A DNA stretch of 64,000 bases from Chryseobacterium sp. YIM B08800 (GCF_026163565.1 NZ_JAPDKN010000004.1:102204-166203), one strand, 5' to 3'. Shown: positions 8,217 through 18,420, counted from the stretch's first letter. The notes: generated by a model not told the origin, from the sequence alone. Made by a program: numbers and translations.

Positions 8217-8951
8217 TTATTTTCTTACGATTAGCATATTCGCAAACGGTGTAATTTTTTTATTCTCAACAATCACTAATCCTGCTTCCGAAATTGCTTT
8301 TTTCCATTGCTTTTTACTTAAAAAATGAAAGGCTCCGATATTGAAAAAAACGAAGTTGGTAAAATCTCTGAACTGTTCTGAAACGATGATTAAACCATCA
8401 TCTCTTAAAACTCTTTTAGCTTCTTTAAAGAATAAAACCCTTTGATCGTGATCTAAAATTTCATGAAGTGCAGTTACGGCAAGAATTACATTTTGAGAAC
8501 CATCTTCAAAAGGCAATTGATGAGGTTTTATTTTTATTTCTTTAGGATTGGGAGGAAATATTTTTTTTGAAGTTTCAATTCCTTTTTCCTGTTCGTGACG
8601 GTTTCCAAAAATATCACAAACTGTTAAATTTAAATTTGGATATTTCTCTTCCAAGCTTTTCGATAAAGGATCAAAACCGGCGTGAACTAAAATAATATTT
8701 TCAGTTGTATTCCAATCTACAATTATTTTTAAATTATTTAATTCATATAAGTCTGAATTGTCATATAAAATATAAGAAGCCACGAGTGAAGCAATAATGT
8801 TCAGAATAATAAGAATACTTAAAACTCTGAAAAACAAAACTAAAAGACTCGAATTAATCAAAAACGATAATCCAAAAAGAACAATAGAAACAATAATTCC
8901 TAAAACTATTTTTTGGTAATTGAAGAGAATTACAAGTTTTGTGATTTTCAT
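8217..8951 (-). CDS. Membrane-anchored class I SAM-dependent methyltransferase
   Basis: The 244-aa protein (ATG at 8951; a GTG four codons earlier is possible) starts with two or three hydrophobic helices up to about residue 65. A methyltransferase-11-like domain follows: VHAGFDPLSKSL (degenerate SAM motif I region), LTVCDIFG (motif II acid), LPFEDGSQNVILAVTALHEILDHDQ and VLRDDGLIIVSE. The substrate is unknown; a lipid or quinone-like compound would fit the membrane anchor. The glycine-rich loop is not canonical (HAGFD rather than EIGCG), so activity is inferred from overall layout. Confidence 0.72.
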   Translation of the reverse strand: MKITKLVILFNYQKIVLGIIVSIVLFGLSFLINSSLLVLFFRVLSILIILNIIASLVASYILYDNSDLYELNNLKIIVDWNTTENIILVHAGFDPLSKSLEEKYPNLNLTVCDIFGNRHEQEKGIETSKKIFPPNPKEIKIKPHQLPFEDGSQNVILAVTALHEILDHDQRVLFFKEAKRVLRDDGLIIVSEQFRDFTNFVFFNIGAFHFLSKKQWKKAISEAGLVIVENKKITPFANMLIVRK

Positions 8952-9001
8952 CTGTATTTTCACTAAATTTTGATAGCCTTCAAATTTACATATTCTTCAA
9001 C

Positions 9002-9032
9002 AAAAAAACCGCTTCCAAAAAGAAAGCGGTTT
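9002..9032 (-). terminator. Terminator of the 2-oxoacid dehydrogenase E1 gene
   Basis: AAACCGCTT (9006-9014) pairs perfectly with AAGCGGTTT (9024-9032). On the minus strand the hairpin is followed by TTTTTTT. It lies 23 bases after the stop at 9055. Confidence 0.88.
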
Positions 9033-9054
9033 CAAAATTTATCTAAAATCTCAA

Positions 9055-11487
9055 TTAAAATATCGCAGGATATTTCTGAGGATTTGTTTCATTAAACATG
9101 GCGTAAATTCTTTCAACCATATCATCAGAAGATGGTTTGCTGAAATAATCTCCGTCACTTGCATAAGCAGGTCTGTGATCATTTGCAGCAATCGTCAACG
9201 GATCTGAATCTAAAAATCTGAAAGCTTTTTGTTTTTCTAAAATCTGCTGAAGAATAAACGCTGAAGTTCCTCCTTCTACATCTTCGTCGATGACAACCAA
9301 TCTGTTGGTTTTCTTTACGCTTTCAGCAATTTCATGAGTTAAATCGAAAGGAATTAAAGACTGAACATCAATAACTTCTGCAGAGATCCCTAATTTTTCA
9401 AGTTCTTCCGCTGCTTCCATTACAATTCTCCAAGTCGAACCATATGTTACCAAAGTAACATCTTTTCCTTCTTTTGTAACTTCAATTTTTCCTACAGGAA
9501 CAGTAAATTCACCTAAGTTATCAGGTTGTTTTTCTTTTAATCTGTATCCGTTCAGACATTCAACAATTACAGCAGGATCGTCACTTTGAAGCATTGTGTT
9601 GTAGAATCCTGCAGCTTTCGTCAAGTTTCTTGGAACTAATACCAAAATACCTTTAGAAAGGTTTAAAATTCCCGCCATTGGAGAACCTGAATGCCAAACT
9701 CCTTCTAATCTGTGACCTCTCGTTCTGATGATTACAGGTGATTTCTGACCACCTTTTGTTCTGTACTGAACTGTCGCCAAATCATCGCTCATTCCTTGTA
9801 AACAATACAAAATATAATCTAAATACTGGATTTCAGCAATTGGTCTTAAACCTCTCATTGCCATTCCAATACCTTGACCCAAAATTGTAGCTTCACGGAT
9901 TCCTGTATCGGCAACACGAACGTCGCCATATTTTTCCTGCATTCCTTCAAGACCTTGGTTTACGTCACCGATATTTCCGGCATCTTCACCAAAGACCAAA
10001 GTTTGAGGATATTTTTCGAATATTTTATCGAAATTATTTCTTACCACTACTCTTCCGTCTACATCTTCTGAAGCATCAGAATAGATCGGCTTGATTTCCT
10101 GTACGTTTTCAGCCTTCCATTGAGACTGAGAATATAAATGAGAAGAATAATTGTCTTTTTCAACCTCAAAAATCTCGTTGTATTTCTGCATCAATTGGTT
10201 TCTTTCCGCAGAATTGGTTCCTCTCGTAGCCAATAAAGATCTTCTTACCAAATGGAAAACATCTTTCTTCGCTTTTGAAACTAATTTGTTGAACTGGCCG
10301 ATATAGTTTTCAATTTCAGAGTTTTGTCCTTTAAGGTTTTCAACTAAAGGTAAAACTGAATTGATCAAATCTGTAATTGTTTTCTGGTAATTTTCCCAAG
10401 CATTTTTCTGCCCGGCTTTTACCGTTTTTTTAGCTTCATCATCTATTGAGTCTAATTCTTCAACAGTTGCCAAAACTTCTTCATTTCCTTCAATTTCAAT
10501 TGAATAATTCAAAATCCATTCTCTGAATTTCAATAATCCGTCAAACTGAGATTCCCAAGACAAACGCTCTTCATTCTTATATCTTTCGTGAGAACCTGAA
10601 GTTGAGTGACCTTGAGGCTGCGTAACTTCAATAACGTGAACTACCACAGGAACGCTTTCCATTCTTGCAAACTGTTCAGCTCTTGCGTAAGCATCCAATA
10701 ATGCAGGATAATCCCAAGCTTTCACCTGAATAATTTCACAACCTTGGTTTTCACCTTCTTTTCTTTGGAAACCGCTCAACATTTCAGCAATATCAGCTTT
10801 TGCTCTCTGGTTTTTTGTTGGAACCGAAATTCCGTACCCATCATCCCAAATTGAAACAATCATAGGAACCTGAAGCGCACAAGCAGCATTCAACGTTTCC
10901 CAGAAATGACCTTCTGCTGTAGAAGCATCTCCAATCGTTCCGAAAGCAATTTCGTTACCTTCTCTTGAGAATTTTTCAGAACCGTCAAATTTTACGGTCT
11001 TATATACTTTTGAAGCCTGTGCCAATCCTAATAATCTAGGCATTTGACCAGCCGTTGGAGAAATATCTGAAGAAATATTTTTCTGTGCTGTTAAATCTTT
11101 CCAGCTTCCGTCTTCATTCAAACTTCTTGTTGCAAAGTGACCATTCATCTGTCTTCCGGCTGAAGCAGGCTCTCTTTCTACATTGGTATCGGCATACAAC
11201 TGAGCAAAGAAACTTTCAACCGTCAAAGCATCTGCTGCCAAAGCAAAAGTTTGATCTCTGTAATATCCTGAACGGAAATCTCCGTTTTTGAAAACTTTTG
11301 CCATTGCAAGCTGCGGAAGCTCTTTTCCGTCTCCAAAAATTCCGAATTTAGCTTTTCCGGTAAGTACTTCTCTTCTGCCCAGATAAGACATTTCACGAGA
11401 GATTCTTCCTAACTTATAGTCTTCAAGTATTTGATTTTTAAAATCTTGAAAGGAGATCTGTTGAGTTTCAATATAGGTTGTTTGCAT
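9055..11487 (-). CDS. 2-oxoacid dehydrogenase E1 component, alpha and beta subunits fused
   Basis: The 810-aa protein (ATG at 11487; the longer frame begins at TTG two codons earlier) joins both E1 subunits in one chain. The alpha half (about 1-330) has the thiamine diphosphate motif GDASTAEGHFWE at about 186 and the DDGYGISVPT loop. The beta half (about 455-800) has FGEDAG, ADTGIREATILGQGIGMAM and the transketolase C-terminal GGTSAFILQQI. Such E1 enzymes decarboxylate pyruvate or branched-chain 2-oxoacids and pass the acyl group to E2. Sequence style favours branched-chain or mixed substrates. No E2 or E3 gene is adjacent. It is monocistronic. Confidence 0.9.
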   Translation of the reverse strand: MQTTYIETQQISFQDFKNQILEDYKLGRISREMSYLGRREVLTGKAKFGIFGDGKELPQLAMAKVFKNGDFRSGYYRDQTFALAADALTVESFFAQLYADTNVEREPASAGRQMNGHFATRSLNEDGSWKDLTAQKNISSDISPTAGQMPRLLGLAQASKVYKTVKFDGSEKFSREGNEIAFGTIGDASTAEGHFWETLNAACALQVPMIVSIWDDGYGISVPTKNQRAKADIAEMLSGFQRKEGENQGCEIIQVKAWDYPALLDAYARAEQFARMESVPVVVHVIEVTQPQGHSTSGSHERYKNEERLSWESQFDGLLKFREWILNYSIEIEGNEEVLATVEELDSIDDEAKKTVKAGQKNAWENYQKTITDLINSVLPLVENLKGQNSEIENYIGQFNKLVSKAKKDVFHLVRRSLLATRGTNSAERNQLMQKYNEIFEVEKDNYSSHLYSQSQWKAENVQEIKPIYSDASEDVDGRVVVRNNFDKIFEKYPQTLVFGEDAGNIGDVNQGLEGMQEKYGDVRVADTGIREATILGQGIGMAMRGLRPIAEIQYLDYILYCLQGMSDDLATVQYRTKGGQKSPVIIRTRGHRLEGVWHSGSPMAGILNLSKGILVLVPRNLTKAAGFYNTMLQSDDPAVIVECLNGYRLKEKQPDNLGEFTVPVGKIEVTKEGKDVTLVTYGSTWRIVMEAAEELEKLGISAEVIDVQSLIPFDLTHEIAESVKKTNRLVVIDEDVEGGTSAFILQQILEKQKAFRFLDSDPLTIAANDHRPAYASDGDYFSKPSSDDMVERIYAMFNETNPQKYPAIF

Positions 11488-11625
11488 TGCCAAATATTAA
11501 ATTAATTTTATTAATGAAGTATTTTGCTAATATACACTTTTTATATTAATTTTAATTTTCAATAATGTTTTTTAAAAATTTGATAATCAAGATTATTCTA
11601 TCTTAATTTTACATAATATAAAAAA

Positions 11626-11922
11626 ATGGAAAAAAAATCGTCCCATATTCTGAATGCATCCAGCAATTTACTGGGTTTTTCGATGCTGATTATCACTTCA
11701 CTTAAAATCACAAAAACGAGCCACAACACTTATTTAGATGAGTTTGCGGGAGTTGCATGCGTATTTTTTGCATGCAGCTGTTTTTTCTCATTTATGTCAA
11801 TAAGATCAAAGAAAGAAAAGATGGAGAATAGATACGAGCAGATTGCGGATTATTTATTTTTAACCGCTTTATTTTGTATTGTTTTGTCGGTGATTATGAT
11901 TACAACAATGATTTTAGATTAA
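11626..11922 (+). CDS. Three-helix membrane protein, unknown function
   Basis: The 98-aa protein has hydrophobic helices at about 14-28, 41-60 and 75-97, with a charged loop SIRSKKEKMENRYEQ between the second and third. I recognise no named family. It stands alone, divergent from the E1 gene and convergent with the polyprenyl synthase gene. Codon use is like its neighbours. Confidence 0.65.
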   Translation: MEKKSSHILNASSNLLGFSMLIITSLKITKTSHNTYLDEFAGVACVFFACSCFFSFMSIRSKKEKMENRYEQIADYLFLTALFCIVLSVIMITTMILD

Positions 11923-12052
11923 GAACTTATTTAAAATCATTTTAAAATTTAATCTATAAATATCTCTCGCTGATTTTGCAGATTGCGCTGATCTATTTTA
12001 AATCTGTTAAGTTTCCCTAATCTTCGAGAATTAAAATAAACAAAAAAATTTT

Positions 12053-13030
12053 TTAGAACTTTCTTTCGATAACGTAATCAAGCATTTTATGTAAAGATTC
12101 TCTAACCTGAGAATCCGGAAATTCATTAAGAATATCTTTTGCTTTTTGCTGAAAATCTTTCATCACAGTAATAGCATAATCTAAACCGCCTGAACTTTTC
12201 ACAAAAGCAATCAGTTCTTTTACTCGCTTTTGGTCGTTATTATAACGTTTAATCGTGTTGAAATAATATTTTCTGTCGGTTTCGTTGGCTATTTTTAAAG
12301 TATGAATCAAAGGTAGCGTCATTTTCTGTTCTTTGATATCGATTCCAACTGGTTTTCCGATGACATTTGAACTTAAATAATCAAATAAATCATCTTTAAT
12401 CTGAAAAGCCATTCCGGTGTACGTACCGAACTGCATCATTTTTTTAGCTAAATTTTCATCAGCTCCATTTGATAAAGCTCCGATTTCGCAACATGCAGCA
12501 ATTAAAGTAGCCGTTTTCTGACGGATAATTTCGTAATAAACATCCTCGGTAATATCGAGTTTTCTTGCTTTTTCCAACTGAAGAAGTTCACCTTCAGACA
12601 TTTCTCTGATGGTTCTGGAAATTACGGAAAGTAAATCGTAATCTTTATGGTCGGTAGAAAGTAAAACAGCTTTTGAAAGTAAAAAATCACCGACTAAAAC
12701 CGCAATTTTATTTTTCCACAACGCATTGATTGAAAAGAAATTACGACGCTTGAAACTTTCATCCACCACATCATCGTGCACCAAAGTTGCCGTGTGAATC
12801 AGCTCGATCATTGAAGCTCCACGATACGTTTTTTCGTTGACGTCTCCAATCAGTTTTGCGCACAAAAACACAAACATTGGACGCATCTGTTTTCCTTTTG
12901 TGGTAACAATAAAACGGGTAACTTTATCTAGTAAAGCGACTCTGCTCTGCATAGATTCATAAAACTTCTGCTCGAAAAGTTTCATTTCCTCATTGATTGG
13001 CTGCTTGATTTCTTCTACAATGTTTGCCAC
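12053..13030 (-). CDS. Polyprenyl diphosphate synthase (long-chain, IspB type)
   Basis: The 325-aa protein has both aspartate-rich motifs of trans-prenyltransferases: DDVVD at 86-90 and DDLFD at 213-217, plus GKQMRPMFV near 46. It condenses isopentenyl diphosphate onto allylic diphosphates to make the menaquinone side chain. The start codon is GTG (MANIVEEIKQP); the next ATG, 15 codons in, would remove part of the first helix, so GTG is preferred. It has its own transcript between AT-rich gaps. Confidence 0.92.
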   Translation of the reverse strand: MANIVEEIKQPINEEMKLFEQKFYESMQSRVALLDKVTRFIVTTKGKQMRPMFVFLCAKLIGDVNEKTYRGASMIELIHTATLVHDDVVDESFKRRNFFSINALWKNKIAVLVGDFLLSKAVLLSTDHKDYDLLSVISRTIREMSEGELLQLEKARKLDITEDVYYEIIRQKTATLIAACCEIGALSNGADENLAKKMMQFGTYTGMAFQIKDDLFDYLSSNVIGKPVGIDIKEQKMTLPLIHTLKIANETDRKYYFNTIKRYNNDQKRVKELIAFVKSSGGLDYAITVMKDFQQKAKDILNEFPDSQVRESLHKMLDYVIERKF

Positions 13031-13102
13031 GAAGTAAGAATGATGGGTGAGTATTTATTAATTCTCACAAAGATAATTTTTTTCCGCCAATTTTAACAGA
13101 AA

Positions 13103-13981
13103 TTAAAGTTGGAGTTTTTCTTTGGGAATAAAATAAAAAAATGGTTTGGTTTTCTTGATGGGCGAATAAAATTTTTCACCTGAAATATAAACTCCGGTTT
13201 CGTCAACAGCAATTCCTTCAATCTGACCAATTGTTAAAGCGCTTCCCAAATAAAGATGTCTTGGTTTTTCTTTGAAAAATATTCCGGGTTCAGATTCATT
13301 AAAGATATTTAGAAAGACTTCCGTTCTCTTGGTATATCCTACTACATAAAGCTTTTTATCAAAATAAGATGCGTCTGTAACGACAAAATTTGTTTTGTAA
13401 GATTCTACTTTTTCGGCAGCTTGATTTTCAAAATTTTCTGGATCGAGCGTGTAATGCGTAGTCGATTTTGAAGCCCACTCTTTTGTGAAAATATGGATTT
13501 TTCCATTTAAATAAATCATCGATTCTAAGTCGAAATCTGTATTGATATTTCTTGGAGTAAAATCTTTTTGCTCAGGATAATAAAACGAAATTGTTTTCAT
13601 CGAATCATTTTGCAGCTGATTTTTTTGAAAAGGAATTTTATAAATTTTTAAATGTTGTCGCGTTCCTGCATTGTTTCCAAAATCTCCGATGTAGAAGTTT
13701 TTACCATCGTTGGTTAATGCCTCCCAATCTTTATTTTCGGTATTCGTTTTTAAAACTTTTAAAATTTTTCCTGAGTTTTTATCTATTTCATACAATTCTG
13801 CAGGATTTCCGCTATCGTTGAAGGTGTATAATTTTCCATCAAAAAAATTTAATCCTGAGGTTTCCTGAATCGAATCATTGAGAACTGCAATTCTATATTT
13901 TTTAAGCTTAAAAATTTCGGATTGCTGTGCAAAATTTAAAATCGAAAAACTGATCAAAATGATTAGAAATGCCTTTTTCAT
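13103..13981 (-). CDS. Secreted beta-propeller-like protein, unknown function
   Basis: The 292-aa protein has a signal peptide ending LNFAQ. The rest shows repeated beta-strand text such as TSGLNFFDGKLYTFNDSG, KDWEALTNDGKNFYIGDFGNN and IEGIAVDETGVYISGE, the pattern of SdiA-regulated/SMP-30-like propellers. Such proteins occur widely in Bacteroidota, without a settled function. It follows the polyprenyl synthase start by about 70 bases on the same strand, but nothing links the two functions. Confidence 0.75.
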   Translation of the reverse strand: MKKAFLIILISFSILNFAQQSEIFKLKKYRIAVLNDSIQETSGLNFFDGKLYTFNDSGNPAELYEIDKNSGKILKVLKTNTENKDWEALTNDGKNFYIGDFGNNAGTRQHLKIYKIPFQKNQLQNDSMKTISFYYPEQKDFTPRNINTDFDLESMIYLNGKIHIFTKEWASKSTTHYTLDPENFENQAAEKVESYKTNFVVTDASYFDKKLYVVGYTKRTEVFLNIFNESEPGIFFKEKPRHLYLGSALTIGQIEGIAVDETGVYISGEKFYSPIKKTKPFFYFIPKEKLQL

Positions 13982-14120
13982 TAGGTAAAATTACAAATTT
14001 TGGTATGAAAACTTTGCTAAGAAAAATAAATGTTGAACCACTTCGTGGTTCGTTTAGCTGATAAATCAGAAAAATGTTCTAGTAAATTTCTGAACAGAAA
14101 CTATGCTAAAATAATTGTAA

Positions 14121-15155
14121 TTATTCTGCAGTTTTGTTTGCCAATTGCCCACAAGCTGCATCAATATCGCCACCTCTACTCTTTCTCACCATAACGGTGA
14201 TGCCTGATTTTTCGAGTTCGCGAACATATTTTTCTTCTGCAGCAATGCTTCGGTGATCGAATTTACCTTCACCAATAGGATTATATTGAATTAAATTTAC
14301 CTTAGACGGAACCTGTCGGCAATATTTAATTAAAGCTTTAATATCTTCATCTTTATCGTTAATGCCTTTCCAGACACAATATTCAAAAGTGATGACAGAG
14401 CCTGTTTTTTTATACCAATATTGAAGAGATTCCATTATATCCGTTAAAGGAAACTTGTCTGAAAACGGCATAATTTCGTTCCGGGTAGATTCTACCGCAG
14501 AATGCAATGAAAGTGCAAGTTTTACCTTAAGCTCGTCATCGGCCAACATTTTGATCATCTTCGGAATCCCGGATGTAGAAACGGTAATTCTTCTCGGAGA
14601 CATCCCCAAACCTTCAGGCTGAGTGATTTTTCTGATGGCTTCAACTACATTTTTATAGTTCATCATCGGCTCACCCATTCCCATGAAAACAATGTTTGTG
14701 AGTGGTCGGTTATGATATTCTCTACTTTGTCTGTCGATAAGGGCAACCTGATCTACAATTTCGGCAACTTCCAGATTTCTCATTCGTTTGAGCTTTGCTG
14801 TTGCGCAGAATTCGCAATTTAAAGAACATCCAACTTGTGAAGAAACGCAGGCTGTAGTGCGGGTTTCTGTAGGAATTAAAACAGATTCCACCATTAATCC
14901 ATCGTGTAGTTTCACTCCGTTTTTAATGGTTCCGTCTGTAGATTTCTGAAACTGATCTACTGCTGCCGGATTCATCACAAAATCCTTGGTAAGATTTTCT
15001 CTCAGGTTTTTTGAAAGATTCGTCATCTCTTCAAAAGAATGAAGATTTTTACTCCAGATCCAGTCATAGACCTGTTTGGCACGAAACGGCTTTTCGCCAA
15101 TAGTGCCGAAATAGTCTTTAAGTTGATCGAGGGATAATGTACGGATATCTTTCAT
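14121..15155 (-). CDS. rlmN: 23S rRNA (adenine-2503-C2)-methyltransferase, dual-specificity (RlmN)
   Basis: The start at 15155 (MKDIRTLSLDQ) gives 344 aa; the longer frame adds 17 residues encoded by repeat-rich spacer. The radical SAM cluster CSLNCEFC supplies Cys110, Cys114 and Cys117. GMGEPMMNY and the C-terminal AACGQLA with its second conserved Cys are the RlmN-type hallmarks. It methylates A2503 of 23S rRNA, and A37 of some tRNAs, through a Cys-methyl intermediate. queA lies directly upstream on the same strand, making a small RNA-modification pair. Confidence 0.97.
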   Translation of the reverse strand: MKDIRTLSLDQLKDYFGTIGEKPFRAKQVYDWIWSKNLHSFEEMTNLSKNLRENLTKDFVMNPAAVDQFQKSTDGTIKNGVKLHDGLMVESVLIPTETRTTACVSSQVGCSLNCEFCATAKLKRMRNLEVAEIVDQVALIDRQSREYHNRPLTNIVFMGMGEPMMNYKNVVEAIRKITQPEGLGMSPRRITVSTSGIPKMIKMLADDELKVKLALSLHSAVESTRNEIMPFSDKFPLTDIMESLQYWYKKTGSVITFEYCVWKGINDKDEDIKALIKYCRQVPSKVNLIQYNPIGEGKFDHRSIAAEEKYVRELEKSGITVMVRKSRGGDIDAACGQLANKTAE

Positions 15156-15180
15156 TGTAAGGTTGTAGATTTTAGGTTTT

Positions 15181-15209
15181 AGGTTGCAGATAACTAATAC
15201 CTGCAACCT
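15181..15209. repeat. Hairpin with degenerate GGTT repeats between queA and rlmN
   Basis: AGGTTGCAG (15181-15189) and CTGCAACCT (15201-15209) are a perfect 9-bp inverted pair. The left side continues as degenerate GTAGATTTTAGGTTTTAG repeats. There is no strong T run, so termination of queA here is uncertain. It belongs to the short-repeat hairpin class seen elsewhere in the window. Confidence 0.55.
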
Positions 15210-15226
15210 TTTACCTTATATCTTAA

Positions 15227-16276
15227 TTAAATAATTAGCATGGCATCACCGTAAGAGTAGAATTTATACTTTTCTTTTACAGCTTCTTCGTAAGCATGCA
15301 TGATAAAATCTTTTCCTGCAAACGCTGCAATCATCATCAATAATGTAGATTTTGGCGTATGGAAATTAGTAATCATTGTATTAGCAATTCCGAAATCATG
15401 TGGCGGATAAATGAATTTGTTTGTCCAACCCTGGAATGCAGAGATTTTTCTGTTTGAAGAAACAGAGGTTTCAATTGCTCTCATTGTTGTAGTACCTACA
15501 GCACAAACTCTTCTGTTTTCCTGAACCGCTCTGTTGATGATTTCAGCATTTTTCTCATCAATGATAATCTCTTCAGATTCCATTTTATGCTTTGAAAGAT
15601 CTTCAACTTCGATTGGATTGAAAGTTCCTAAACCAACGTGAAGTGTTACCTCAGCAAAATCAATTCCTTTGATCTCTAATCTCTTCATCAAATGCTTAGA
15701 GAAGTGCAAACCTGCAGTTGGTGCTGCTACAGCTCCTTCTACTTTTGCATAAATTGTCTGATATCTTTCTGCATCTTCCGGCTCTACATCTCTTTTGATA
15801 TATTTAGGAAGCGGAGTTTCTCCTAATTCTTTTAATTTAGCTCTAAATTCTTCGTAAGAACCATCGAATAAGAATCTTAAAGTTCTACCTCTTGAAGTCG
15901 TGTTGTCGATCACTTCAGCAACCAAAGATTCATCTTCAGTAAAGAATAATTTGTTACCAATTCTTATTTTTCTTGCAGGATCTACCAAAACATCCCAAAC
16001 ACGAGTTTCTTTATCTAGCTCTCTCAACAAGAAAACTTCAATTTTAGCTCCTGTTTTTTCTTTATTTCCGTAAAGACGAGCCGGGAAAACTTTTGTATTA
16101 TTAAAGATAAAAAGATCTTTCTCGTCGAAATAATCTACTACGTCTTTGAATAATTTATGCTCAATGGTTTCTGTTTTTCTGTTAAGAACCATTAATCTTG
16201 CTTCATCTCTGTGCTCTGAAGGGTGTTCTGCCAATAATTCTGCAGGAAGGTCGAAATTAAAATCGGATGTCTTCAT
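15227..16276 (-). CDS. queA: S-adenosylmethionine:tRNA ribosyltransferase-isomerase (QueA)
   Basis: The 349-aa protein carries the QueA text throughout: [53 protein letters not shown] and [11 protein letters not shown]. It transfers and isomerises the ribosyl part of SAM to 7-aminomethyl-7-deazaguanine in tRNA, giving epoxyqueuosine at position 34. Length matches the family. It is followed by rlmN on the same strand. Confidence 0.97.
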   Translation of the reverse strand: MKTSDFNFDLPAELLAEHPSEHRDEARLMVLNRKTETIEHKLFKDVVDYFDEKDLFIFNNTKVFPARLYGNKEKTGAKIEVFLLRELDKETRVWDVLVDPARKIRIGNKLFFTEDESLVAEVIDNTTSRGRTLRFLFDGSYEEFRAKLKELGETPLPKYIKRDVEPEDAERYQTIYAKVEGAVAAPTAGLHFSKHLMKRLEIKGIDFAEVTLHVGLGTFNPIEVEDLSKHKMESEEIIIDEKNAEIINRAVQENRRVCAVGTTTMRAIETSVSSNRKISAFQGWTNKFIYPPHDFGIANTMITNFHTPKSTLLMMIAAFAGKDFIMHAYEEAVKEKYKFYSYGDAMLII

Positions 16277-16474
16277 TTTTTAAATTACGGTTTAAAAATT
16301 ATTTGAAATTACATGGTGTAATTTTCGAGGTGCAAATATACAACATTCTACACCCCTTTGTCAAGTGTTTATTTCGCTCCTCTTTATCCATGGTTAATAC
16401 AGACGATTATTTATTATTTTTTTAACCTTTTTGAATAAAAATTTCACTAATTTGGCTAACCAAAATATTAAACG

Positions 16475-17167
16475 ATGAGTAAATATTCTATTGAATCTTT
16501 TGTCAATGAAACAAAAGAAAACCCTCTTGAAAGAGATTATTTCGAACTTGAAAAACCTGCACTTTTAGAAATCAACTTAAACAATCAGGCAGTTTGGACA
16601 AAAGCAGGAAGCATGGTTGGCTATGTTGGCAATATCAATTTTGAAAGACAAGGAATGCTTTCGGGCGGACTTGGAAATTTATTGAAAAAAGCAATCAGTG
16701 GTGAAGGTTCTAAACTAATGAAAGCCGAAGGAACCGGCAAACTGTACGTTGCAGATGACGGAAAAAAAGTAAGAATTTTATATCTAAATAATGAAACAGT
16801 TTGTGTGAACGGAAATGATATTTTGGCACACGAACAAAGCATAAAAAGTGACATCACGATGCTGAAAAGTATTGCCGGAGTAATGTCGGGCGGATTATTT
16901 CAGGTAAAACTTTCCGGAACAGGACATATCGCAATTACTACTCACGGTGAACCTTTAACTTTATTGGTCACTCCGGATGCACCGGTTTTCACAGATCCAA
17001 ATGCAACTGTAGCATGGTCTGGAAATTTAAGCCCAGAACTGAAAACCAATGTTTCTTTCAAAAGTTTAATTGGAAGAGGAAGCGGTGAAGAGTTTCAGAT
17101 GAAATTTTCTGGTAATGGATGGGTTTTGATACAGCCTTATGAAGAGGTTTATAGGGTTGAAAAATAA
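16475..17167 (+). CDS. AIM24 family protein
   Basis: The 230-aa protein is a beta-rich AIM24/TRAP-like protein: AVWTKAGSMVGYVGNI, GGLGNLLKKAISGE, LFQVKLSGTGHIAI and GRGSGEEFQMKFSGNG. Bacterial members form trefoil-like beta folds with no established enzymatic activity; the yeast namesake acts in mitochondria. It is preceded by a weak promoter-like TTG/TAATTTG pair (16431, 16448) and followed by a terminator. Confidence 0.88.
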   Translation: MSKYSIESFVNETKENPLERDYFELEKPALLEINLNNQAVWTKAGSMVGYVGNINFERQGMLSGGLGNLLKKAISGEGSKLMKAEGTGKLYVADDGKKVRILYLNNETVCVNGNDILAHEQSIKSDITMLKSIAGVMSGGLFQVKLSGTGHIAITTHGEPLTLLVTPDAPVFTDPNATVAWSGNLSPELKTNVSFKSLIGRGSGEEFQMKFSGNGWVLIQPYEEVYRVEK

Positions 17168-17181
17168 TTTCATCATTTACA

Positions 17182-17207
17182 AAGCGGCTTTTATAAGTCG
17201 CTTTTTT
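17182..17207 (+). terminator. Terminator of the AIM24 gene
   Basis: AAGCGGCTT pairs with AAGTCGCTT (one G-T pair) and is followed by six T. The T run overlaps the stop of the convergent gene. Confidence 0.8.
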
Positions 17208-17829
17208 ATCTAATAACACGATTAATATTTTCATATTTAACAAGTTTTACATTTTGGAAAAACCCATTCTTGTAATCCGCTTTCATCTCTGTAATAATAA
17301 AGTTACTATTACCATATAACGAAATTAATTTTTCTCTAAAAGCTTTTAAAATCTTTTTAGGTGTCATATTTCCTAAATCTAATTTATAGAAATACAATAA
17401 ATCAGTTTCTGATTTTTGTAACATAACTTTTAACTCAAAATTAGCTTTATCTTTTTCAGATTTAAATGTCTTTATCGTAAATGTCTCTTTTTCTATTTCC
17501 TTAATTTCTATAAATTCAGTTTCTCTACTTTCACGCTCAACAAAACCTCCATGACTCAAATACTTGTAAATAACTTCGTTATTTTTAGACTTATCAGATA
17601 AATAAATAGTCATATTTTTGCGATAGTCAAACAATCTAATTTCATCGTCTTTGTAATGATAAAGGAAGTAATTAGGTTCATTTGTATTAATTAAAATTTC
17701 GGTATCAAAAAAATCTTTATTGTTTTTCTTTTTATTAGAATCTTTAACTAAAAATTTATAATCAAAACTATACTGCGAAAAAACAAGGCTTGAAATAAAA
17801 CAGAATAGTAACAAAAAATTTTTCTTCAT
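17206..17829 (-). CDS. Secreted protein of unknown function
   Basis: The 207-aa protein (ATG at 17829; the longer frame begins with GTG seven codons earlier) starts with a signal peptide ending SSLVFSQ. The mature part is Lys-rich with alternating strands (FLYHYKDDEIRLFDY and similar). I recognise no family. It resembles the GLPGLI/DUF-type small exported proteins of flavobacteria only in style. Confidence 0.7.
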   Translation of the reverse strand: MKKNFLLLFCFISSLVFSQYSFDYKFLVKDSNKKKNNKDFFDTEILINTNEPNYFLYHYKDDEIRLFDYRKNMTIYLSDKSKNNEVIYKYLSHGGFVERESRETEFIEIKEIEKETFTIKTFKSEKDKANFELKVMLQKSETDLLYFYKLDLGNMTPKKILKAFREKLISLYGNSNFIITEMKADYKNGFFQNVKLVKYENINRVIR

Positions 17830-17883
17830 ATAAAAGTATTTGTGAAACACAAATATATCTTTTTAATTGGAAATGTTTAAAGT

Positions 17884-18372
17884 TTATAAATAATCTAATA
17901 CCTTTTTCCACTCCTCAAATTTTCTTTCAAAAGAAATCGTATGAAGCGGGCTTGTAGAAGGCAATAAATGTATTGGGATTCTAAAGTTTTTGCCTAATAA
18001 CTTTTGTAGATTTTTATATGATTTTCCACCGTTACAGAAAACAGCTTTTATATTTGGATAACTTTCTAACAGTTCTTCAATCTGATTGGCTTCTTCATTT
18101 TTAATCTCTGAATCTAAGCTTCCTTTTCTCTCGCAAGAATCGATGACATCCCAAATTGCAATGTGATTTTTCTTTAAAATATTAATTCGTTCTGAATAAT
18201 CTTCTGTAAATTCTTCATTAAACAATTCAAAAATAATTTTCCAGAACTTGTTTTGGGGATGAGCGTAGTATTGTTGTTTTTCTAAAGATTTCACACCTGG
18301 AATTGAGCCTAAAATTAAAATTTTAGATTGTTCATCGATAAATGGTGGAAATGATGAGATTCGGTTTTGCAT
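17884..18372 (-). CDS. Hypoxanthine-DNA glycosylase (UDG superfamily, family 6 type)
   Basis: The 162-aa protein has the uracil-DNA-glycosylase fold signatures in the family 6 version: LILGSIPGVKSL at 19-30 as the first motif, YYAHPQNKFWK at 35-45 with Asn41 as the expected catalytic residue, and LPSTSPLH at 137-144 as the last. Family 6 enzymes remove hypoxanthine (deaminated adenine) from DNA and have little uracil activity. The gene stands alone, with a 173-base palindrome-bearing gap upstream. Confidence 0.88.
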   Translation of the reverse strand: MQNRISSFPPFIDEQSKILILGSIPGVKSLEKQQYYAHPQNKFWKIIFELFNEEFTEDYSERINILKKNHIAIWDVIDSCERKGSLDSEIKNEEANQIEELLESYPNIKAVFCNGGKSYKNLQKLLGKNFRIPIHLLPSTSPLHTISFERKFEEWKKVLDYL

Positions 18373-18420
18373 GATTCAAATATATAAATTTTGGCTAAAG
18401 CCTTTTGCTTAGAAAACAAA